Assembly (NCBI RefSeq): GCF_003970915.1
Contig: NZ_RXOF01000024.1
Span: forward strand, 1-64,000
Length of the DNA stretch: 64,000 nt
Source of the DNA: Hymenobacter gummosus
GTDB taxonomy: Bacteria; Bacteroidota; Bacteroidia; Cytophagales; Hymenobacteraceae
Reading direction: 5' to 3'
Shown: positions 58,597 through 64,000 of the stretch, one piece after another
How positions within the stretch are numbered: position 1 is the first letter of the stretch
How the letters are laid out: every line of letters starts with the position of its first letter
The notes under the pieces: generated by a model
Database searches by the model: none
Told to the model about the DNA's origin: nothing
What the model saw: only the letters and a program-made list of their open reading frames with translations
Program-made: the position numbers and the translations under genes

Positions 58597-58800
58597 CGAG
58601 GTGATTGATAGATGAAGCAGGAGGATAGGTTGCGGCTGACTGGGCCCCGGCAGCCGCGGCGCCGGGCCCACCGCAACACCTGGCCTAAACGCCCCGCCCC
58701 GCCCCAATCTTGCATCCCCGCCGAAAAAGGACGAACTACGCGCCGCCGCTGCGTATAACGGCAGCGGTTTTCGTTCCCCAACCCCTTTCCGTCAGCTTCC

Positions 58801-59988
58801 ATGCAGACCATCGACCAGTACAACTTCGCCGGCAAGAAAGCCCTGGTGCGCGTCGACTTCAACGTGCCCCTCGACAAGGACTTCCGCATCACCGACGACA
58901 CCCGCATCCGGGCGGCCACGCCCACCATCCGCAAGATCCTGGCCGACGGCGGCGCGGTGATTCTGATGTCGCACCTGGGCCGGCCCAAGGGCGGCCCCGA
59001 AGACAAATACTCCCTGCGTCACCTCGTGGAGCGCCTGGGCCAGGAGTACGGCGCACCGGTGAAGTTTGCCACCGATGCCGTGGGCGACGACGCCGTGCAG
59101 CAGGCCCAGCAGCTGCAGCCGGGCGAAATTCTGCTGCTCGAAAACCTGCGCTTTCACCCCGAAGAGGAGAAGGGCGACGCCGGCTTTGCCCAGCAGCTGG
59201 CCCGCCTCGGCGACGTGTACGTGAACGACGCCTTCGGCACGGCCCACCGCCGCCACGCCTCCACGGCCGTGGTGGCCGAGTCGTTCCCCCAGGCCCGCGT
59301 GGGCGGCTACCTGCTGCAGAGCGAAGTCGACAACGCCGAGCGGGTGCTCAACAACGCCGCCCGGCCCTTCACCGCCATCATGGGCGGGGCCAAGATTTCC
59401 GACAAGATTCTCATCATCGAGCAGCTGCTCGACAAAGTCGATAACCTGCTCATCGGCGGCGGCATGGCCTACACCTTCGCCAAGGCCCAGGGCGGCAGCA
59501 TCGGCTCCTCCCTGCTGGAGGCCGACAAGCTGGAGCTGGCCCTGGAGCTGATTGAGAAGGCCAAGGCCAAGGGCGTGAACCTGGTGCTGCCCGTCGACAG
59601 CCTCATTGCCGACAAGTTTGCCAACGACGCCAACGTGGACGTGGCCGCCAACCAGCACATTCCCGAGGGCTGGATGGGCCTCGACATCGGCCCCGAGGCC
59701 CGGGAGGAGTTTGCCCGCATCATCCGCGAGTCCAAAACCATCCTGTGGAACGGCCCGATGGGCGTGTTCGAAATGAGCAACTTCTCCCTGGGCACCGAGT
59801 ACGTGGCCCGCGCCATTGCCGAAGCTACGGCCAACGGTGCCTACTCCCTCATCGGCGGCGGCGACTCCGCGGCGGCCGTCAACCAGCTCGGCTTCGCCGA
59901 CCAGGTGTCCTACATCAGCACCGGCGGCGGCGCCCTGCTGGAGTACATGGAAGGCAAGGAGCTGCCCGGCGTGGCGGCGCTGCGCTAG
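58801..59988 (+). CDS. pgk: Phosphoglycerate kinase
   Basis: This 395-residue glycolytic enzyme transfers phosphate from 1,3-bisphosphoglycerate to ADP. Canonical motifs are '[15 protein letters not shown]', '[10 protein letters not shown]', '[15 protein letters not shown]', '[15 protein letters not shown]', '[11 protein letters not shown]' and '[13 protein letters not shown]'. Every catalytic and nucleotide-binding block is intact and the length is standard. It is a single-gene unit with two hairpins downstream. Confidence 0.97.
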   Translation: MQTIDQYNFAGKKALVRVDFNVPLDKDFRITDDTRIRAATPTIRKILADGGAVILMSHLGRPKGGPEDKYSLRHLVERLGQEYGAPVKFATDAVGDDAVQQAQQLQPGEILLLENLRFHPEEEKGDAGFAQQLARLGDVYVNDAFGTAHRRHASTAVVAESFPQARVGGYLLQSEVDNAERVLNNAARPFTAIMGGAKISDKILIIEQLLDKVDNLLIGGGMAYTFAKAQGGSIGSSLLEADKLELALELIEKAKAKGVNLVLPVDSLIADKFANDANVDVAANQHIPEGWMGLDIGPEAREEFARIIRESKTILWNGPMGVFEMSNFSLGTEYVARAIAEATANGAYSLIGGGDSAAAVNQLGFADQVSYISTGGGALLEYMEGKELPGVAALR

Positions 59989-59998
59989 GCATGGGAGT

Positions 59999-60105
59999 GG
60001 TAGTACGACTTTGGGGTCGTACTACCGCTATCGTAGAACGACGGCGTAGCAGTCCGTTGCAGCCAAAAGCGGCGGCCCTGGAGTAGCATCCAGAGCCGCC
60101 GCTTT
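59999..60105. terminator. Two hairpins downstream of pgk
   Basis: The first is a perfect 11-bp stem, GGTAGTACGAC - TTTGGG - GTCGTACTACC (59999-60026). The second is AAAGCGGCGGCCCTGGA / TCCAGAGCCGCCGCTTT (60066-60105, one mismatch). A decayed copy of the first lies at 60131-60161 (ending GCCGTACTACC). Together they separate the convergent pgk and protease genes. Confidence 0.75.
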
Positions 60106-60170
60106 CTTATGGGCAGCTATCAGCAACGGTAGTGGTGGGGCGACTTTCGAGCCGTACTACCAGCGCGGGT

Positions 60171-61727
60171 TTAGCCGGGCAGCACTTCGTCCTCGTCGGG
60201 GCGGCTGTAGAGGTTGATCCAGACCAGCTGGCGGAAGAAGTTGAACGTGTCGCAGCAGTTGGGGTCGTCCTCGTGGGGCTTGCTGCGGGCGTGGCGTACG
60301 AACAGGTCACGGGCGTCGCCGTCGGGCAGCACCTGCAGGCCGCGCACGTAGGCCGCGTCGGCCTTGGGCAGGGCGCCGCGACTGATGACGTCGTCGGGCG
60401 TGGTGGCCTCGTTCACGTCGCGGTGACTCAGGCCGGCTTCCAGCATCTGGTCGGCAATGCGGGCGGCCAGCGTCCAGCGGTACTCGGGGGCGGTGCGGTC
60501 GGGGGCAGAAGCGGAGGTAGGCATAGGCTCAGGTACGCGCGGCGGCGCGGGGCGTTGCGGGGCGGCCGGCAAGGCGTTGGGGCTGAAGGTAAAAGGCGCC
60601 GGGGAGAAGCACAAGCCAAAGACGAGCACCGTCAGCCAGCCCAGCACCCGCCGGCCGGGCGTGAGGGGCTGCTCGTCGGGCGCTTCGGGGTGGAAAATGC
60701 CCAGCCCCCGGGCCAGAATCAGGCCCAGCGTCAGCCAGCCGGGCGCCCCTTCCAGCGTGGGCATGGCTGTAGCCAAGGCCACCTGCAATGCCCACAAGCC
60801 CAGGGCCGCTAGCAGCACCAGCCGGCGCCGGGGCAGCAGGCCCCAGAGCAGCGCTACCAGACAAAGCAGGTAGGGCACCCCGCCGTACAGCCAGGTGCGC
60901 CAGCCGTCGGTGAGGTGAAACAGGCCCAGCCCGGCGTAGAAGACGAACGGCACGAACAGCCACGGAACCAGGCGGTTGTAGCCGTGGTAGCCCAGCAGTC
61001 CGTAGAGTACGCGCCCCCCGTCGAGCGGGCCGAAGGGCAGCAGATTCAGCCCCGTAATCAGCAGGCCCAGCGTGCCGGCGGCCAGCCAGGGGTAGTGCAT
61101 CAGCGTGTCAGTGGGCGGCAGGTGCGTGGGGTCGGCCAGGCAGCGGGCCAGCAGGTGGTAGAGCAGCGGCGGCTGCGGCACCATCAGGTCGGGCAACGGG
61201 CGGACCAGGCCGGTGGGGGCGGGGGGCAGGTGGGTGAAGCCGTACGCCAGCAAGGCCACGGCCACCACCAGGCCCGCCAGCGGTCCGGCCACGGCCACGT
61301 CGAAAAACGCCCGCCGCGAGGAAACCTGGCTTCGGAGGCGGATAATGGCCCCCAGCGTGCCGATGTCGAGCACACCGTTCAGAAATGGCAAGTAGTAGGG
61401 CAGCGTGGCCCGGATGCGGTGCCAGCGGGCCGCAGCGTAGTGGCCAAACTCGTGCGCGGTCAGAAAGCCCAGCAGGGGCAGTGAATAGGCCAAGCCCCGC
61501 GCCAGCTCGGCCGCCGAAGGCCACCAGCCGCTTAGGCGCGGGAAGCTGTCCTGGGCCGTGGCGTCGAGCAAGCGGTGGCCCGTGAGCCACCCGGCGCCGG
61601 CCGCGGTGGTGGTCAGCAACGTCAGTAAGAACAGCCCCAGGTGCGTAGCGGCCGTCCGCCACCGCGGCACGGGGCGCCGGGTGGGTAGTAGCAGGTCGTC
61701 AGGGGTTAGCGGGGGCTTCGAAGGCAC
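60171..61727 (-). CDS. Site-2 protease family (M50) membrane metalloprotease
   Basis: This 518-residue polytopic membrane protein has an M50-type zinc site: 'TAHEFGHYAAAR' (His92, Glu93, His96) and the third ligand in 'NLLPFGPLDGGR' (Asp236). At least eight hydrophobic segments are visible. The N-terminal and first membrane domains match the family of site-2 proteases that hydrolyse membrane-embedded substrates. The cytosolic-looking C-terminal tail (about 420-518) contains 'NCCDTFNFFRQLVW' and no recognised domain. Its start overlaps the 3' end of the HAD phosphatase gene by 29 bp, so it is probably co-transcribed. Confidence 0.87.
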   Translation of the reverse strand: MPSKPPLTPDDLLLPTRRPVPRWRTAATHLGLFLLTLLTTTAAGAGWLTGHRLLDATAQDSFPRLSGWWPSAAELARGLAYSLPLLGFLTAHEFGHYAAARWHRIRATLPYYLPFLNGVLDIGTLGAIIRLRSQVSSRRAFFDVAVAGPLAGLVVAVALLAYGFTHLPPAPTGLVRPLPDLMVPQPPLLYHLLARCLADPTHLPPTDTLMHYPWLAAGTLGLLITGLNLLPFGPLDGGRVLYGLLGYHGYNRLVPWLFVPFVFYAGLGLFHLTDGWRTWLYGGVPYLLCLVALLWGLLPRRRLVLLAALGLWALQVALATAMPTLEGAPGWLTLGLILARGLGIFHPEAPDEQPLTPGRRVLGWLTVLVFGLCFSPAPFTFSPNALPAAPQRPAPPRVPEPMPTSASAPDRTAPEYRWTLAARIADQMLEAGLSHRDVNEATTPDDVISRGALPKADAAYVRGLQVLPDGDARDLFVRHARSKPHEDDPNCCDTFNFFRQLVWINLYSRPDEDEVLPG

Positions 61728-62367
61728 GGAGGGCGGCCGGCAGGGCCTCGGTAAGCGTCAGCGGCGGGGCCAGAAACAGGGTATGGATGCCCAGCGCCTC
61801 GGCCGTACGGATGTGCTGAATACTATCCTCCACGAAAAGGGTTTCCTCGGGCCGCCAGTCCAACTCGCGTAGCACGTGCTCGAAAATCTCCCGCCCCGGC
61901 TTGCGCAGCCCCACCTGCTGCGAATAGAACACGCGGTCAATCACCTCGGCTATGCCGTTTGCCAGGCCGTACTCGCGGCGCAGCATCTCGTCGATGACCT
62001 GGATATGAATGCTGTTGGTATTCGACAGCAGGGCCGTGCGGTAGCCCTGGCGGCGCAGCTCGCGCAGGTATTCCAGTCGCTCCAGCGGCACGTCGAGCAG
62101 CATGGCATTCCAGGCCGCGTCCAGCTCCGCGTCGGTGGCATGGCTGAGGTCGTAGTGGGTGCGCAGGCCCTGGCGAAAGGCCGCGGGCGAAATCCGGCCG
62201 GTTTCCAGCTCGTCGAACAGGGTCGACTGGGCCGCCTGGGTAAACTCAATAGTGGAGCCCACCCGGCTCAGGGCCCGCATGGCCGCCAGCGTCCGGTCGT
62301 AGTCGATGTTGATGATGACGCCGCCGAAGTCGAACAGCAGATTGGGCAGGCGGTGGTCAGGGCTCAT
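61699..62367 (-). CDS. HAD-superfamily phosphatase
   Basis: This 222-residue HAD hydrolase of the YihX/epoxide-hydrolase-like group has nucleophile Asp13 in 'LLFDFGGVIINID', motif II 'ALLSNTN', the Lys of motif III in 'LRKPGREIF' and motif IV 'TLFVEDSIQHIRTAEALG'. The second residue of the DxD motif is Gly rather than Asp ('DFGGV'), as in many YihX-like sugar-phosphate phosphatases. It precedes and overlaps the M50 protease gene. The substrate is unknown. Confidence 0.88.
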   Translation of the reverse strand: MSPDHRLPNLLFDFGGVIINIDYDRTLAAMRALSRVGSTIEFTQAAQSTLFDELETGRISPAAFRQGLRTHYDLSHATDAELDAAWNAMLLDVPLERLEYLRELRRQGYRTALLSNTNSIHIQVIDEMLRREYGLANGIAEVIDRVFYSQQVGLRKPGREIFEHVLRELDWRPEETLFVEDSIQHIRTAEALGIHTLFLAPPLTLTEALPAALRAFEAPANP

Positions 62368-62403
62368 AAGGGGAAGAATTTGGTAAAGCCGCCGCGAAAT
62401 ACG

Positions 62404-62410
62404 TAGTTTG
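62404..62410 (+). promoter_or_regulatory. Possible promoter of split tRNA gene
   Basis: TAGTTTG lies 41 bp upstream of the tRNA 5' exon; it is one base short of the TAnnTTTG spacing, so this is tentative. Confidence 0.3.
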
Positions 62411-62488
62411 CGGTGTCGCAGCCAATCTCATTCGGAGAGAAGCTATGACATGGGCCTATAGCTCAATCGGTTAGAGCAGCTGACTCAT

Positions 62489-63162
62489 CAACAGAGCGTT
62501 CTTTGAATTAGAATGAAGCGGTGTGTTGTATGTGATGAACCCATAGCTGGTCAGAAGCAGAAGTATTGTAGTAATACTTGCAAGCAGAAGGGCCACTACT
62601 ACCGGGTCAAATCACAGACAAACACCTACCACTCTCAAACTGTCCGGTCATTGAAGCGGAAGCTTCGCCTAATCGAGCAGTTAGGGGGGCGGTGCCAGAA
62701 ATGCGGCTACTGTGCAAACACGGCTGCGTTGCATTTCCACCACTCCGATCCGAATAGTAAAGCTATCAAGCTGGATATGCGGGTTTTGTCGAATAGGACA
62801 TGGGAGGTGATAATGGCCGAAGCCAGCAAATGTGAGCTGTTATGCTCCAATTGCCACGCGGAAGTACATCATCTGGAACTGGTGCTTCATCAAGTTCAAG
62901 CTATGTTCAGCGGTGCCTCCCGGCAGGAAACTACGGGATGAGCAGGGGGTTAATTCAGGGAAACCTGTTCGGCCGCAAACGGCAGCCGATGGCAATCCTG
63001 AGCCAAGCCGGGGAACGGTCATGATAGTACCCGGAAGGTGCAGAGACTAGGAAGTGAGCAGACCACGCAATACGCTTCCACCAACGCCCCCCACCTACGT
63101 TTGCCTCGCGGCAAATATGGTGATGAGATAGTCCAACTACTCCGGGAAACCGGAGGAAAGTG
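62489..63162 (+). ncRNA. Group I intron (self-splicing type) in tRNA anticodon loop
   Basis: This 674-nt intron begins after the U of CAU and ends in G63162 (omega-G). The classical conserved sequences are all present in order: P, AATTCAGGGAAACCT (62952-62966); Q, AATCCTGAGCCAAGCC (62994-63009); R, GTGCAGAGACTAG (63038-63050); S, GATGAGATAGTCC (63122-63134). GACTA of R pairs with TAGTC of S as P7. P9 is CTCCGG-GAAA-CCGGAG (about 63140-63155). The overall form resembles tRNA introns of cyanobacteria and proteobacteria (IC3-like), but subgroup and P1 were not established. It contains an HNH endonuclease gene. Confidence 0.92.
62513..62941 (+). CDS. Intron-encoded HNH endonuclease (putative homing endonuclease)
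   Basis: This 142-residue protein has an N-terminal zinc-finger-like cluster (Cys4, Cys7, Cys19, Cys23; 'CVVCDEP', 'KYCSNTCKQKG'), a basic linker and an HNH nuclease domain (about 61-120) with 'CQKCGYC' (Cys61, Cys64), 'LHFHHSDP' (His76, His77) and 'LLCSNCHAEVHH' (Cys111, Cys114). It lies wholly inside the group I intron, ahead of the P element. Such proteins cut intron-less alleles and promote intron spread; that role is inferred. No ribosome-binding site is obvious, as usual for intron ORFs. Confidence 0.88.
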   Translation: MKRCVVCDEPIAGQKQKYCSNTCKQKGHYYRVKSQTNTYHSQTVRSLKRKLRLIEQLGGRCQKCGYCANTAALHFHHSDPNSKAIKLDMRVLSNRTWEVIMAEASKCELLCSNCHAEVHHLELVLHQVQAMFSGASRQETTG

Positions 63163-63201
63163 AATCAGCAGGTCGCTGGTTCGATTCCAGCTGGGCCCAC
63201 C

Positions 63202-63245
63202 AAAAGCCCGGCCGAACACGTTTTATCGTGTTCGGCCGGGCTTTT
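63202..63245 (+). terminator. Terminator of split tRNA gene
   Basis: A perfect 19-bp stem, AAAAGCCCGGCCGAACACG - TTTTAT - CGTGTTCGGCCGGGCTTTT, starts at the last base of the tRNA. It is the strongest hairpin in the window. Confidence 0.9.
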
Positions 63246-63320
63246 TGTTCATGGCTACTCCTGGCAAGGCTACTGTTTTCTGATTACCGTAGCGCTACGC
63301 CAAGGAAACTGTGCAAAGAC

Positions 63321-63812
63321 CTAATCTGCCAGCTGCACCGCCTTGTAGTTGTCGGTCAGATTCCAGTCGATTAGCAGGCTGCGCGGGTCGATGCCGGCTC
63401 GGGCAGGTTGGCTGGGTACGGTCAGCCGAATGGTCTGCTGGCCGGATTGGATGAGGTGCTTTTGCAGGTAGAGGGGCCTTCCCACCCGTTGGTCCGCTTC
63501 GGCAGGGGCGAAGACGCCGATTTCCACCCAGTCCCGCAGCGGACGTTTCGTCTCGGTGCCGGCGCTGTCGACTACCAGCTTGCGGGCCTGCAGGTGAATG
63601 GTGACCTGCCAGTTGCCGCCGCGGAGCTTTTGAGCAGTAGCGGTTTTCGTCTGCAGCTCCCAGAAGGTGTTGGCCCGGAACAGGTCATGGAGCAGCGGGT
63701 GGAGCGAGTCGGGGGTGGCCGCCTGCAGCTCCCGGTAAAGATCCAGCGAGGTAGGGCGGGGCAAGGTGCCGGGGCGGTGGTGCGCCAGCAGCTGCCGGAG
63801 CGCCCCGTTTAT
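63321..63812 (-). pseudogene. 3' fragment of an M1-peptidase-type gene
   Basis: The reverse-strand frame encodes the typical C-terminus of M1 aminopeptidases fused to ABC permeases in Bacteroidota: 'LRQLLAHHRPGTLPRPTSLD', 'ELQAATPDSLHPLLHDLFRA', 'KRPLRDWVEIGVFAP', 'RPLYLQKHLIQSGQQTIRL' and the end 'GIDPRSLLIDWNLTDNYKAV'. The expected thousand or so upstream residues are absent: at about 63805-63812 the sequence changes abruptly into a LytTR gene on the opposite strand. The apparent start (TTG 63833) lies beyond that junction in foreign sequence. It is therefore a 5'-truncated remnant or an assembly join. Confidence 0.6.
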
Positions 63813-64000
63813 GACGCTGCTGAGTTTTGCCAAACTGGAGGAGCTGCTGCCCGCTCAGAACTTTGCCCGCGTGCACCGCTCTTTCCTGGTGGCCCTCGAT
63901 AAAATCGACCACATCGAGAAAAACCGGATTCAGATTGCCGACCAGATTATTCCCATCAGTGACATCTACGCCGACTCGTTTTATAAGCTGCTGAACGGGT
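63811..64000 (+). CDS. Partial LytTR DNA-binding domain (5'-truncated, runs off window)
   Basis: The forward frame from ATG 63811 encodes the second half of a LytTR domain: 'TLLSFAKLEELLPAQNFARV', 'HRSFLVALDKIDHIEKNRI', 'QIIPISDIYADSFYKLLNG'. The receiver domain and the first LytTR strands that should precede it are missing; sequence upstream of 63805 belongs to the reverse-strand M1-like gene. The C-terminus lies beyond position 64000. On its own it could not make a full response regulator. Confidence 0.65.
   Translation, partial: MTLLSFAKLEELLPAQNFARVHRSFLVALDKIDHIEKNRIQIADQIIPISDIYADSFYKLLNG

Larger units (their letters stand above)
62452..63202 (+). tRNA. tRNA with anticodon CAU (likely tRNA-Ile2) split by a group I intron
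   Basis: The 5' exon (62452-62488) and 3' exon (63163-63202) join to a perfect 77-nt cloverleaf. The acceptor GGGCCTA pairs with TGGGCCC, the D stem is GCTC/GAGC, the anticodon arm GCTGA-CTCATAA-TCAGC, and the T arm GCTGG-TTCGATT-CCAGC; A73 and CCA are encoded. The anticodon is CAU. The first pair is G-C and the anticodon stem lacks the three G-C pairs of initiators, so this is elongator-type. The T-arm and anticodon-loop sequence resemble tRNA-Ile(CAU) (lysidine-modified) more than elongator Met. Without the intron removed the gene cannot form a tRNA. Confidence 0.93.

Noticed and set aside
62513-63162. Group II intron or archaeal-type tRNA intron explanation for the split tRNA
   Set aside because: There is no reverse transcriptase or domain V-like hairpin, and the insert carries group I P, Q, R and S sequences and ends in G; archaeal-type introns are much shorter and form a bulge-helix-bulge.

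Overview
The window looks like a chromosomal segment of a high-GC Bacteroidota, most likely Hymenobacter or a close relative in the Cytophagales. The evidence is indirect but consistent: strongly GC-rich codons, four secreted proteins ending in Por/type IX (T9SS type A) sorting domains, several TonB C-terminal-domain proteins and a TonB-dependent receptor, promoters that fit the Bacteroidota TAnnTTTG pattern, and few good Shine-Dalgarno sites. No replication origin, rRNA, CRISPR array, insertion sequence or prophage was seen.

Layout. 1-4.2 kb: two membrane or envelope conserved proteins, a small orphan protein, and a umuD-umuC pair for translesion synthesis. 4.3-13.9 kb: a secreted subtilase, a lipoprotein, a double UspA protein, a membrane protein/LytS-type kinase/LytTR regulator operon, an alpha/beta hydrolase and small envelope proteins. 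14-25.3 kb: two TonB-like proteins, a large three-domain hydrolase (amidase + papain-like + alpha/beta hydrolase), a beta-barrel protein, DctA, a sorbosone-dehydrogenase-like protein and a pair of related membrane-anchored proteins. 25.5-34.3 kb: a TonB-dependent receptor, a Gfo/Idh/MocA oxidoreductase, a PAP2 protein, a second double UspA protein, a broken aquaporin gene, two GNAT proteins and three tiny acidic or Pro-rich proteins. 34.4-49.6 kb: secreted alpha-amylase and endonuclease I, a fasciclin protein, tRNA-Arg(CCG), Ohr, a transglutaminase-like protein, SucC, a GH113-like lipoprotein, LolD and a conserved protein that may be a DNA-annealing protein. 49.9-62.4 kb: RecQ, rhodanese, a T9SS cargo protein, a PASTA protein next to a double-length D-Ala-D-Ala ligase, a PorT-like barrel, Pgk, a site-2 protease and a HAD phosphatase.

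The most striking feature is at 62452-63202. A tRNA with anticodon CAU (most likely tRNA-Ile2) is split in its anticodon loop by a 674-nt group I intron that encodes an HNH endonuclease. The four classical conserved core elements (P, Q, R, S) and a GAAA-capped P9 hairpin can be read directly.

The second theme is intergenic structure. At least six copies of a 160-240 bp cruciform element lie between genes, and their stem bases co-vary between the two arms. Many intergenic regions also carry degenerate short tandem repeats (GGTGATTAG, GGGTAGGA and AAGGAGGA types) as inverted arms around an element or terminator, sometimes forming the last codons or the stop of the adjacent gene. Several other palindrome families occur too.

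The right edge (about 63805) joins a 5'-truncated M1-peptidase-like gene to a 5'-truncated LytTR gene, which suggests either a rearrangement or an assembly join.
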